Assembly (NCBI GenBank): GCA_017898095.1
Contig: JAGKQJ010000024.1
Location: 1 to 37,155 of the forward strand
DNA: 37,155 nt
Direction of reading: 5' to 3'
Origin: Bacillaceae bacterium Marseille-Q3522
GTDB taxonomy: Bacteria; Bacillota; Bacilli; Bacillales; Cytobacillaceae
The notes under the pieces are model-generated. The model saw nothing but the letters and a program-made list of their open reading frames with translations, had not been told where the DNA came from and ran no database searches. Positions 24,987-34,762 of the stretch are shown here, in pieces. The number at the start of each line of letters is the position of its first letter. The first letter of the stretch is position 1. The translations under genes and the position numbers were made by a program.

Positions 24987-26259
24987 AAGAGCCAAGAAGA
25001 GGCTCGAAATCTACAAGCAGAAATAGAAGCAGAGAAAAGGGAAGCAAAGAAAGTTGAAGAGTTAAATCCAATTGAAAAATCGCTTAATAGTTTTAAAGAA
25101 ATAGGGAACGATTTTTGGAATGGGCTTGAGGATAGGAACGAAAAGAAATTTGATTCCTTTTACGACTTTGGAAATTACATAACAGTAGGATCATTCGATG
25201 CAGCCGAGGCCTACTATCAAGGGATGGAGGACAGAGCCAATGTAGCAATGAATTCTCCCTATGATTTTGTCAATTATGTAAGTAATGGAACTCTTGATCT
25301 TGCGAACGGAGCATTAAACCCTGAGGAGAGCCTTTCAAAGGAGCATTGGTTAAGCAGTATTGGTTTAGCTAGTTTAGTAGCAGGTGGAGCAAAAACCGAT
25401 AGCTGGCAGATCTAAACCTTCTGTAGAACAAAATGGTAAACTAATACGTGAACAGACTATAAATAAAGCACATGAACTAGCGACAAAAACGAAAGCTGGA
25501 GCTTCTTAAGTTATAGAAGAAGTAAAAGGTGGAATGATAAAAGAATTCAATCCAAACGAACGGCTTGTGGCTAGCGGTAATAATTTAAATGAGCTTATAA
25601 ATGTGTTGGATACTAAATCAGTTAAGAAAGTATTCGATGAGATTTTATCGATGTTTTCTTTAAGGAGTGTTTCTAAGGGTACGGGTAATGTCAGCAAGAA
25701 AGAATTAGACAAAAACTCTGTTCAACTCAGCAGAGAGCAATGGAAAAAGAGAATAGATGATTTAGAACCGATATATAGAACTCCAGATATTCCTGTTTCA
25801 AAAGGGGAAGTACCTTGGGGATCAGGGAATATTGGAAAAGTTGGGAAGGCTATCAGTAACAGTCGTTTGGCTAAAGTGTTTAAGGAGACAGGTAATGGTT
25901 GACCTTCTTATGGAAAGAAATCAGTCCCTATAGAACCTGAAGCTGATGGACATCCAATAAAAGTGAAAGCAGGAGCCCAAGAAAAACATATTCCTAACTC
26001 ACCAAACTATAAACAAGAATTAGCAAACGGAAAAATCAAAAGTATTTTTTATGGTGATAATAAAAAAGCTCAAGAATTACTTGATAAGTTTGCAGGGAAA
26101 GGTACTAGATTAGGAAAGAATAAAGAAAGAGTAGACTTTGGTCAAGTAATAGAAAAATACTATGATACAGAAACTGGTAAATACGAAGAGACTGCTAGAG
26201 GGATGATACATTATTGAAAAGACGGTGCTCACATAGTACCATCAAGACCATCTGAATAA
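24987..26259 (+). pseudogene. LXG-type toxin relic with type-50 toxin end, fused behind TnpA
   Basis: The joined frame first gives the middle of an LXG toxin, with SPYDFVNYVSNGTLDLANGA and ALNPEESLSKEHWLSSIGLA. The part encoding the export domain is missing, replaced by TnpA codons. After a frameshift in an A5 run near 25392, the sequence continues KPIAGRSKPSVEQNG, passes an in-frame TAA at 25510, the linker KGTGNV, and TGA codons at 25900 and 26215. It ends at TAA 26257-26259. The last part (AQEKHIPNSPNYKQELANGK ... FGQVIEKYYD ... KDGAHIVPSRP) fits the polymorphic toxin type 50 domain. At the two TGA codons relatives would be expected to have Trp and Gly. It is dead as a toxin in its present form. 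Confidence 0.8.
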
Positions 26260-26280
26260 ACACATGAAAAGAGTATATGT

Positions 26281-26615
26281 ATGGAACCTGATTCTTTATT
26301 CAAAATATTAATAAAATATGAAGGTAGAGAACTTATAATAGAATGGAGAAGTGGATTACGGATTATTGGCAAAACTGATACATTCTTTGAAACAGACAAT
26401 AGATTTGATGATGATATCAATTACACAGAATACTATGCAACTGCATTTCAAGTAAATAATATTTTATCCCATCCTGCTAATAATGAAGGTAGTGTATACA
26501 ATTGGTTAAAAAAGGGGAGAGTTCTCTAATTGAAATTTCTCTCTATGATGATCCACCAAGTGCAGTTTTTTTAACAGACGGAAAAAGGATATGGGAAAGG
26601 GAAAACAATAAATAA
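26281..26615 (+). pseudogene. Frameshifted small gene behind the type-50 toxin, possible immunity gene
   Basis: An 82-codon frame ([21 protein letters not shown] ... VYNWLKKG) ends at 26529. The neighbouring frame then continues smoothly with [20 protein letters not shown] and [10 protein letters not shown] to a TAA at 26613-26615. One indel near 26517-26530 therefore separates two halves of a protein of about 110 residues. Its position directly behind the toxin tip and its small acidic nature fit an immunity protein. I do not recognise the family. Confidence 0.55.
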
Positions 26616-26991
26616 ATTTTCAAATAGGAAAACGAATTATTGATTACTGGATATAAAAGAGAAGACTTATGCTGTTAAAGTAGGAAAGACAAAGGTACAT
26701 AAAAAAAATTTGGACTAAAGTGAGGAGAAATTATGCAAATGGGATAGCAGAAATTAATATTTTAAATTACTGCACAATGTACGACTGCCCGTCGCACATC
26801 ATAAAGGAGAACCGTTTCCGATCCTCCTCTGCAATGCTGATATTTTTCTAACCCGACTTTCAGCAATTTTGATTTTTGGAACGAGGTGTAGTGGCCAAAT
26901 AAAAAGGGCAACCTTTCACAAAGAGAATTCTAACCTAGTTAACCGAAAGTCGGGCGATTTGTTTTTATTCTTAAGATTTAGGTAAAATACG
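26616..26991. other. 376-bp gap with a widely spaced inverted repeat
   Basis: CCCGACTTTC (26852-26861) and GAAAGTCGGG (26945-26954) are exact inverted repeats 83 bases apart. Between them is a small AAAGG-GCAA-CCTTT hairpin. T-rich sequence follows on the plus side and a weaker one on the minus side. It may be a bidirectional terminator for the toxin cluster and the convergent surface-protein gene, or the ends of a lost small element. 26616-26850 holds only short, broken frames. Confidence 0.4.
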
Positions 26992-29900
26992 TTAGAGATT
27001 ATTGGCTTTTTTTCTGCGATAAAATTCAAAAGCCGCACCCAGCACACTCAAAACAAAGCCGTAAAGCAATAAATTATAAAAATTTGTACCTGTACTTGGT
27101 AATTTATTGTTATTATTTTCAGAGGATTCATTAATATCCCCATCAGTTCCGTCATGAAGGTTGTCCGGATCATTTTCAGGTTCGCCTGATCCTTCTCCCG
27201 GTTTTCCGGTATCTTCATTAGATTCATCTGTTCGTTCTCTCACCGTTATGGTTACTGCATTTGACTGAACTTCTATGCCGTCCAAAGTCACTACAGCTGT
27301 TATATCAGCACTTCCTACATTGTTAGCAGTTATTACTCCTTGATCGTCCACAGAAGCTACGGATGGATTACTACTGATATACTTAATTATAGCTTTTGAA
27401 AGATCTGCATCTTCCTTGTTATTCAACTTCCCCTTTATGGTCAATTTATCCGTTTCCGTTTTTTCCAAAGAAGTGTTGTTGGAGGTTATCGTTACAATTT
27501 CAAGGGTCGGGTTCATTGTAACAAATGTTTGGATATCAGAATATGCGATATTTCCATTCATGTCTTGCGCTTTCGCATACCAGGAATACTGATCGCCAAA
27601 TTCAAGCCCGTTCCATTGAACTTCAGGTCTGCTTCCGCTGACCGCGTTTTGCACCTTTCCAATTTCCTTTTTTGTATATACATTTACACCAACATAATCC
27701 GTATCGACACGTTTTTCTGGAGATTTCACCATTTCCGAAATATCAATGTCAAAATTTTCTTCTTTTTCGTTAAATAGATAGTGATGATCCGTATAAGGAG
27801 AGTACGTTTCTACATGAATTTTCTTTTGCGCCATGTCAAATTTAAAGAATCTCATGTATCCCATGCCTCCTTCGCGTGCACCCTGATAATCGGCAAGCAT
27901 TTGCGAAACCTTGCGCCCATCTGACGCTGTGACTTCATTGTAAGCAATGCCATGTAAATGCCCGCTAATAACCAGGAAGACATTTGAATTTGGTTCTACA
28001 ACATTCTCCCAAATTTTCCGTCCATCTCCCGAGTATGATTTCCCATCTGTTGCAAGATACTCATGAGTCGCTATAATAGCATATCGATCTGGATATTGCA
28101 TTAGAATCTTGTTTGCCCATTCAATCGAATCCTGCTGAACATCCCAGCCTAGGTAAAGGATAATGAAATCGTTACCCCCAACAGATACTAAATCATAATG
28201 ATCACGATTATTTTCCCTGTCTCCACCGAAAACATCCTGCTTTGAGACCCGATCCCTCCCAAAGTATTTCCAATACTCAGAGTAATTGGCTTCAGCATGG
28301 TTAACGTCATGATTTCCCGCGACAACGCCGTATGGCATACCTGCATCTTCTAGAACCTTGAAACTTTTATCCGCTGTTTCCCATTGATAGGGTAGATTCC
28401 ACTCATCGACGATATCTCCCGTATTCATGGTATAGACAATATTTCTTTCCTGTCTGGCTGATCCAACTAAATAGTTAACTTGTGCTTGATAAATCTCCGG
28501 ATAGCTTTCTGCATAGTACTGAGGATCGGAAAACCACGCAAAGGTGAACGCTGATTGATTATTAGTTAATTTTACATTCTGCTCTCCCGTAATCGGATCA
28601 TGTACCAGCACATGAACAATGCCGTTTTTCACCATTTCCCCCACATTTACTTTTGCTTTCAATTGAAAATCTTGAGATCCGGTTCCTCTCGTCGCTTCTT
28701 GCCAGGAATGTGTTTTGAAATTCCATGTATAGAGAATAATTGTTCTTCCCTCTAAAGTACGTCCATTCCATACCACTTCCACCAAATCCTCTGGCGCCAA
28801 ATCTTCCTCTACTCTAAAGTCATACCTTTGGTATGGAAATAGTTCATTTGAACTATTTGAGACGTATTTACCATCAATTGCTTTTAAATTGTCTATATCA
28901 CCGCTGCCTATTATCTTGTCATCCACCGGCGCCAATTCCTTTGGAATCTCCGTTTCAGAAACATTTGTGTAACCTAAAATATCTGAGCTGTTTGCGAAAT
29001 CATATTGGAACGCTTGATAATAGGTTACCTCTGCAGGTGAATTTTTTTCAGTAAGCAGAGAAAGACTAAGCTTGGAAGATGGAGATTCATCTGGACTAAC
29101 ACTTACAGGATTTGCAAAATTGCTGAGTGTGATCTCATTCTTTACTGTCGTAAAATGCACTTCCCTGCTGATTTCATTGCCAGCCTTATCTGCTGCTTTG
29201 ATGGTAAATACATGAACTCCTTCTGTCATCTCACCACTCTTCATAGTGGTTCCGAGTTCAATCGATTTGCCGTCTAAAGTGACTTCCGTTTTTGCGATTC
29301 CGGATACTTTATCTGACACTTTCGCATGAAATGTTATTTGACCGTTGTATTCAACACCATTTTGAACAGACACATCATCAATGACCGGTTTTGAATTATC
29401 AACAATTAAGTTTATTTCATTGCTCTGGCCTTTTTTCGATAAAACGGAAATGGTGTGTTTTCCATCCATCATCGAGCCAATATCAAGATCATATTGCTTG
29501 TCAGTAAAAAACTGCTCAGGAATGTTAAAATTCATATCCAGCCATCTTTTAGCCGTTTCAGGTTTTGATCCATCGCCGTCTCCTAAGGCAATTGACTTAG
29601 ATAAGTCGGCATCTTGATAATTATTTTCATCCGGGCCAATCTTTACTTTTCCATCCGTAAAACCAACTTTTTCACCATTTGGCAATATCGCATTCAAGTT
29701 CCTTAGCTGAAAATCATCATGATTCCCCGTGATATCCGTCGGGGAATCATTTGTCCCGCTGGTAATCCTAACTGTATTCTTGCCCGGCTTCATAAATTTT
29801 GCGGGGAAGGTATACATCGTTGGAGCATAATTTGCGTGCTCACCCATATCTATAACTTTTTCTCCGTTGAGAAAAATAGCATTTTGCGGGCTGGCTGAAA

Positions 29901-32562
29901 CCCCTTCCGCTTCAAGTGAGATATAACCATCATGCTTGGTCACCGGCAACGCATTGACTTCCATTCCATCGACTCTCACCGTAATCGGATTTAACGTATC
30001 ACCCGTACCATTCGCAATAATTGGCACAATTGCCCTAGGTAGTTGTTCAGAATCGATAGCACCTGGCGTAGATTTTTGCAATGTCTTCCAATAGGACATC
30101 AACGGAACACCGTCATGATCTTTCTCGTTCACAAAATGATACATTACCGATTTCCCGGATACGACGTCACTGCCACTATAGGCAGCCGATGCAATGACTT
30201 CTTTCGTATCCTCTTTGGCTATAGCAACACCCCTGTCGCTATAGGCAAAACCGGCAGTAATCATTGGAATAACATCATTTTCTGCCAAATTAGTGCCATA
30301 AAAATCATTAATTTTTTCATAGTCGCTATCCGAATTACTAAGTACTTTTATTCCGCCTGCTTTTATGATGGTATCCGCATCTTCAGGAAATGGCATCGAA
30401 TTAAATCCATTTGTTGCACTTCCCCACCAATAACGGAGTTCATAATTTGCAAGATTGATGTCCTCTTTCGTGCTATTATAAATTTCCACAAACTTTTGAC
30501 CTGATCCATTGTGCACTTCCAGTTCCGTAATGATCAGGTGAGGTACAACCATGTTTATGGAAACTGCTTGATTATCAGAAAGATTAAATTCAAGCGGCTT
30601 GACTAACTCCTGCTTAAATGGCAGTTTAAAATCCTTACTGCGCATACTATTAAACCCGTCGGAGGATGTAAAATAGTAATCAACCAATTCTGCCCCTACT
30701 AAATCTTTCGCAGAAATAGCTTCATCATTTATATATGTGTTCTCTGGAAGGTTATCGTCCATATCCGAAGCTAAAATCATGTTTTTAGTTTTATACTCCG
30801 TTTCAAAGTTGCGTTTATAATGCAAGATAACTTGCTTCACATCTTGATCATCTGTTACCCGAACTTGAAATTTCAGGTCTTTTAAATCCTGTGGTTCACT
30901 GAACGGAGTATGTGCAATAGCTGGAGATTCAATATCTGTTGGCCATGTCATCGCCGTGTCCGGCACCTGCCCTTGAAGCAGCCTTCCGGGAGTGGGATCC
31001 TGATTATAATTTACATGCACCATGCGGTTCGTCCCATCCATTGGTGCTCTGTATATAATGCTTCTTCCAAACAAAGCTTCCTGCTGTTTAACGCTATACC
31101 AAGCCGCGGAACTTACGCCGTCAACGATACCTTGTCTTCTTCCATCTGTATCCCCACTATCCGTTGCAATTAATATACGCCTTTCTTCTGTATTGCCTGT
31201 ATACATCGTTTGCGGTGCTGCCGGTGTTACAAAATCGTCTTCTTTTAAATTTGTACCGTAGGTTGCATTAAATTGATCAATACCTTCATTCCATGACTCA
31301 TTTGATTTGACCCAAACAATAACCGTCTGTTTAGATTTAATGATTTTGTCCTGATTGATGTCCCAAAAATGGTTAGCGCCATTTCTCTCTTGATCAATCA
31401 ATCTGTAATATTTTAAATTAATATCTCTGTTAGTATTGTTGTAAAGCTCAATAAAACTATATTTGTCATCTTTGCTTTTTGGGGCAAGCTCTGTAATCAT
31501 CAAATCTATATTTGCAGGATTTTCTTGTTCAATAACTCCTGTTTTATATGTCCCCTCGCCAGAAGGAGACTTTGTTACATACGTTCCATCACCAGCTTCA
31601 ATGTAATACTCCAGTTGAGAAACGCCTTTTAGAATATCAGCTTTAAGAGTGACCGTATATGTATAAGACAATACCGGTACGTATGGATTCTCGTCCTTAA
31701 CGATTTCCATTGGCAGGCTCTGATAGCTTCCATCCGCTTCTGTACGGTAAAACAAAGTCACATTCAGCGGTTTAGCATTACCGGCAGCAGCAGTTCTAGT
31801 AACAGTCGCTTCAAAAGTTATATCCTTTGGTGTGGTTGACACCAAAGGTAATGTGCTTATCATAGGTGCCAATAAGGAGTTAGGAAGTAAGGTTTTTTCT
31901 TCCGGTACCTGTCTGGTATCGACAACACCTGGGTTAGGTTTCTGTTGCCTGTTCCAATACGCCATGAGTGGAACACCTGCGGCATCTTTTTCACCAGTAT
32001 AATGGTACATGGCGGTTTTACCTTCCACTGCGTCGCTGCCATCGTAAGCAACACTAACGACTACTTCCTTGCTATCTGATTTAGCGATTGCAAAGCCTCT
32101 GGTGTTATAAGCAAGGCCGGCAGAAACCATAGGAATTACATCTTCTTGTTTTAATCGCGTTCCGTATAACTCGTTGATTTTTTGATAGTCACTCTTTGGG
32201 CTGCTTAAGACTTTCACGCCACCGGCTTTAATAACCGTATTCTTTGGAAAGGGCATAGCCTGAAAACCTTTTGTCGCACTTCCCCACCAATAACGTAACT
32301 CATAGTTAGACAGATTAATATCCTCGTTACTGTTATTGTATATTTCCACAAACTTTTGCTCATTTCCGTTAAAAATTTCAAGTTCGGTAAAAATTAAGTA
32401 AGGAGCACCTGTTTCATTTGTATTATTACTGACTGTTGATGCAAACGCAGATATAACATCACTAAAACACAGTAATGCTATTAGAAGCATAATTACTATT
32501 CTGTCTCTCTTTTTTCTTCCTTTCCATCTTTGCCGTTTTTTAATATTCACCGTTTTTTCCAT
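26992..32562 (-). CDS. LPXTG-anchored surface protein: three lamin-tail domains plus metallophosphoesterase
   Basis: A 1856-residue wall protein. A basic start with a hydrophobic core ending ISAFAS (about 22-42) is the signal peptide. Lamin-tail (LTD) domains lie at about 53-215, 350-530 and 672-837; the first and third are near copies (YELRYWWGSAT). A beta-rich carbohydrate-binding-like region (about 850-1010) and an Ig-like repeat (about 1080-1160) follow. A calcineurin-like phosphoesterase (about 1338-1560) has SDPQ, GDIVDEW, GNHDVNH, THEY and GHLHG. The first motif has Gln where DxH is usual. A Big_2 Ig-like repeat is at about 1685-1775. The end is LPSTG (1821-1825), a helix and RRKK, for sortase. 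A short spacer between AGGAG and ATG makes GTG at 32550 an alternative start. Probable role: extracellular nucleotide or phosphoester hydrolysis. Confidence 0.87.
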   Translation of the reverse strand: MEKTVNIKKRQRWKGRKKRDRIVIMLLIALLCFSDVISAFASTVSNNTNETGAPYLIFTELEIFNGNEQKFVEIYNNSNEDINLSNYELRYWWGSATKGFQAMPFPKNTVIKAGGVKVLSSPKSDYQKINELYGTRLKQEDVIPMVSAGLAYNTRGFAIAKSDSKEVVVSVAYDGSDAVEGKTAMYHYTGEKDAAGVPLMAYWNRQQKPNPGVVDTRQVPEEKTLLPNSLLAPMISTLPLVSTTPKDITFEATVTRTAAAGNAKPLNVTLFYRTEADGSYQSLPMEIVKDENPYVPVLSYTYTVTLKADILKGVSQLEYYIEAGDGTYVTKSPSGEGTYKTGVIEQENPANIDLMITELAPKSKDDKYSFIELYNNTNRDINLKYYRLIDQERNGANHFWDINQDKIIKSKQTVIVWVKSNESWNEGIDQFNATYGTNLKEDDFVTPAAPQTMYTGNTEERRILIATDSGDTDGRRQGIVDGVSSAAWYSVKQQEALFGRSIIYRAPMDGTNRMVHVNYNQDPTPGRLLQGQVPDTAMTWPTDIESPAIAHTPFSEPQDLKDLKFQVRVTDDQDVKQVILHYKRNFETEYKTKNMILASDMDDNLPENTYINDEAISAKDLVGAELVDYYFTSSDGFNSMRSKDFKLPFKQELVKPLEFNLSDNQAVSINMVVPHLIITELEVHNGSGQKFVEIYNSTKEDINLANYELRYWWGSATNGFNSMPFPEDADTIIKAGGIKVLSNSDSDYEKINDFYGTNLAENDVIPMITAGFAYSDRGVAIAKEDTKEVIASAAYSGSDVVSGKSVMYHFVNEKDHDGVPLMSYWKTLQKSTPGAIDSEQLPRAIVPIIANGTGDTLNPITVRVDGMEVNALPVTKHDGYISLEAEGVSASPQNAIFLNGEKVIDMGEHANYAPTMYTFPAKFMKPGKNTVRITSGTNDSPTDITGNHDDFQLRNLNAILPNGEKVGFTDGKVKIGPDENNYQDADLSKSIALGDGDGSKPETAKRWLDMNFNIPEQFFTDKQYDLDIGSMMDGKHTISVLSKKGQSNEINLIVDNSKPVIDDVSVQNGVEYNGQITFHAKVSDKVSGIAKTEVTLDGKSIELGTTMKSGEMTEGVHVFTIKAADKAGNEISREVHFTTVKNEITLSNFANPVSVSPDESPSSKLSLSLLTEKNSPAEVTYYQAFQYDFANSSDILGYTNVSETEIPKELAPVDDKIIGSGDIDNLKAIDGKYVSNSSNELFPYQRYDFRVEEDLAPEDLVEVVWNGRTLEGRTIILYTWNFKTHSWQEATRGTGSQDFQLKAKVNVGEMVKNGIVHVLVHDPITGEQNVKLTNNQSAFTFAWFSDPQYYAESYPEIYQAQVNYLVGSARQERNIVYTMNTGDIVDEWNLPYQWETADKSFKVLEDAGMPYGVVAGNHDVNHAEANYSEYWKYFGRDRVSKQDVFGGDRENNRDHYDLVSVGGNDFIILYLGWDVQQDSIEWANKILMQYPDRYAIIATHEYLATDGKSYSGDGRKIWENVVEPNSNVFLVISGHLHGIAYNEVTASDGRKVSQMLADYQGAREGGMGYMRFFKFDMAQKKIHVETYSPYTDHHYLFNEKEENFDIDISEMVKSPEKRVDTDYVGVNVYTKKEIGKVQNAVSGSRPEVQWNGLEFGDQYSWYAKAQDMNGNIAYSDIQTFVTMNPTLEIVTITSNNTSLEKTETDKLTIKGKLNNKEDADLSKAIIKYISSNPSVASVDDQGVITANNVGSADITAVVTLDGIEVQSNAVTITVRERTDESNEDTGKPGEGSGEPENDPDNLHDGTDGDINESSENNNNKLPSTGTNFYNLLLYGFVLSVLGAAFEFYRRKKANNL

Positions 32563-33130
32563 CTCCTATAATTATTAAACAAATCATTTTCCATATAAAA
32601 ACCTTTACAACATTGAAATGTAAAACTTGTTCATGTCTATGCGGATATAGCTACCATCACCGTCCATGATACTAAAGATTTGTAAAGTAAAAATATATTT
32701 TTTGTAATTTAATCTTGAACTACTCGTTTTATAACGGATAATTCGCAAAAAAATTAGGAACATGTGCAAGGTTTTTTCAATAGTTTGCTCAAAAAAACTT
32801 ACACATGAACTAGAAATCGAAGCACAGGTGAATTCGCAGCCTGCTATAATACAAATCGGACTGCTCACAGTGACACTCACCTTTTTTTGTTGTACTTAGG
32901 AGTTCAAAAAAAAGAAGCTGCTAATCTATAACCATTATTCCCTGATTATCGTATTGTCTTTTTATAACTATACTGACATTATCAGTGATTAAATAAGTTA
33001 AATTACTTGTAGGGCAAACGATATGATTAGAAAACGAACTGCACCACGTACAATCGTTATTCACTTTCTTGGCGGTATTCACGAGTTGTATTTTCCTTAC
33101 ATATAATTGGAAACACTTACAATTTTGGGT
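32563..33130. other. 568-bp AT-rich region upstream of the surface-protein gene, with a strong hairpin
   Basis: CATGTGCAAGGTTTTTT (32761-32777) pairs with AAAAAAACTTACACATG (32791-32807) at 15 of 17 positions around a 13-base loop. It could serve as a terminator on either strand. A minus-strand frame of 91 codons (32605-32880) lacks protein-like features. No clear promoter is seen for the surface-protein gene, which must start in this region. Confidence 0.45.
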
Positions 33131-34078
33131 ATGATTGCAGTTGGTATCTCAGGCATTAATTTCTTCAGCGGAATTTACGACGGGGCAGGAAGGGCAGTTG
33201 GCGATGCTGTGGAAGGAGTGAAGAGCACTCTTGAATTTAGCTTAAAAATAACCCCGGTCACAAAGCATCCCTATTTATAACAGACTTTTCACAGATCTGG
33301 GCGGGCTAATAGAAGAAAAAGTAAACCATACGATCGATACGGCAAAGTATATGCTGGAAGGGTTCGCTAATGCCTGGAATCATAATGTTATTAATGGAGA
33401 TGTGTATAGCAGAACCGAATTTTTCACATACGGGATTACCTCAATAGGAATCAGCTTATTAACAACCAAAGGGGTAGGTTCGGCAGGTACGATTTCTGCA
33501 AAGGGATCGACAACTGTCAAAAAAGCTACCTCACAGATAAAGTACTGGAATTCAAAAACGTTTCCGATCCAGCTTTAGCAAGAGTTCCTTTCGAGCAAAT
33601 ATCAGTACTCCTCCATATAATGTTTATTATGATTTGTATAGTAGGTTTGTTAAAAAAATTGAAGAAAAGTATAGTGGTAAAGGTACGGGTAAACCCATTA
33701 AACCATATGATGTAGTCCCATATAGACCAAGTAATTCACCTTTAGAAAATCACCATGGTGTCCTGGATGTATGAACTAAACATAATGTTCTTAACTATGT
33801 AAGTAGGGGAGCTAAAACCCCAACAATAGTCCTAACAAAAGAACAACATGATGCTACAAAAGCTGTTTACAGACAATGGCTGTTTGAAAAAACGGGTAAA
33901 AAAGTTGGGGGAAAAGTTGATTGGAAATCAGTTACACCAAGGGAGATACAAGAACTTACTGAAAAAATGTTTGATGCAGCAAAAGTTCCTAAATCAGCTA
34001 GAAAAAAAACGAATCGTTTACTTACCGGAAAATTTTCCTCCTATCTCCAAAATCATTTCTTATATAGACGAGTTTTGA
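33131..34078 (+). pseudogene. Relic of a third LXG toxin with YobL/YxiD-type HNH-like nuclease end
   Basis: Fragments in three frames join into a toxin without an export domain. MIAVGISGINFFSGIYDGAG is followed, after a frameshift near 33255, by IPIYNRLFTDLGGLIEEKV. Then come MLEGFANAWNHNVINGDVYS and FFTYGITSIGISLL of the LXG middle region. After a shift near 33575 the sequence is RANISTPPYNVYYDLY, KGTGKPIKPYDVVPYRPSNS, and the nuclease segment PLENHHGVLDV-stop-TKHNVLNYVSRG, PTIVLTKEQHDATKAVYRQW, GGKVDWKSVTPREIQELTEK and MFDAAKVPKSAR. The TGA at 33772-33774 replaces the expected Trp. Coding similarity fades at an A8 run (34002-34009). B. subtilis YobL, YxiD and YqcG end in this kind of module, an RNase. 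No immunity gene is visible after it. Confidence 0.75.
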
Positions 34079-34271
34079 ACACCTCCCAAGAATTTATAAA
34101 TTGTTACATACTTCACTTACTTTATCATATAAGTTTATTTTTTCCTTACCGACCCCACTATATCGAATATATATAATTTTTCAATAAAAATTATCGTTAT
34201 TTACGATTTTATTTTTGTTGGATTTTCTTTTTCCCTTTATTCGAGAAGATATAATGGTATTGGGTGATGAT

Positions 34272-34580
34272 ATGGATATTGGAACCAGAATTAAAAATAT
34301 ACGTTTGTCAAAAAATTTAAAAGCAATTGATGTCGCGCAGAAGGCTTTTATTGCCCAATCTTATTACAGTGATATTGAAACGGGAAGAACAACTCCTTCC
34401 ATTGATAAATTAAGTTCCATTTGTGACGTTCTCGGAATCTCTCTTGGAGATTTTTTTGGAGAAGTAACACTGCTGTCACCAGATATTATTCAACTATTGG
34501 AAAATATTAAAAAGCTGACAGAAAGCGAAAGAAAGTACCTTAATACTTTTATTGAGGAAATTCTTAAAAGGAACGCATAA
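34272..34580 (+). CDS. XRE/Cro-type helix-turn-helix regulator
   Basis: A 102-residue protein. The N-terminal 65 residues form an XRE DNA-binding domain (TRIKNIRLSKNLKAIDVAQK, then IAQSYYSDIETGRTTPSIDKL). The C-terminal part is a short amphipathic helix pair (LLENIKKLTESERKYLNTFI) as in SinR-like dimerisation regions. The start is uncertain: ATG at 34272 gives the conventional MDIGTRI, while ATG at 34254, 11 bases after GAGAAG, would add six residues. It has its own terminator and stands alone between a toxin relic and a tRNA gene. Its target is unknown. Confidence 0.82.
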   Translation: MDIGTRIKNIRLSKNLKAIDVAQKAFIAQSYYSDIETGRTTPSIDKLSSICDVLGISLGDFFGEVTLLSPDIIQLLENIKKLTESERKYLNTFIEEILKRNA

Positions 34581-34583
34581 TAA

Positions 34584-34629
34584 AACAAAGACCGGATGGA
34601 GGTTTCAAACTTCGTCCGGTCTTTGTTTT
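34584..34629 (+). terminator. Intrinsic terminator of the XRE gene
   Basis: AAACAAAGACCGGA and TCCGGTCTTTGTTT pair as a 14-bp stem around a loop of about 16 bases, starting a few bases after the stop codon and ending in TTTG. Confidence 0.85.
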
Positions 34630-34762
34630 GTAAAATCACTAGTGTTAATTTGTGCTGAAACCCTCTAACATTTTTTTCATCTCTTCACTTTACAGAAAAC
34701 CGCTTCCGTACTACAATTACTTCTAACAATGGTCAGAAACACTGTTTTTTCCTATCAGACTA

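Noticed and set aside
32605..32880. 91-codon minus-strand frame upstream of the surface-protein gene
   Set aside because: It contains a strong palindrome with A and T runs and gives a low-complexity sequence without family features.
25900..33774. TGA codons at Trp-like positions suggesting that TGA encodes tryptophan
   Set aside because: TGA is a normal stop elsewhere in the window (for example the ATGA overlap at 22581-22584), and the same genes also contain TAA stops and frameshifts, so these are pseudogene lesions.
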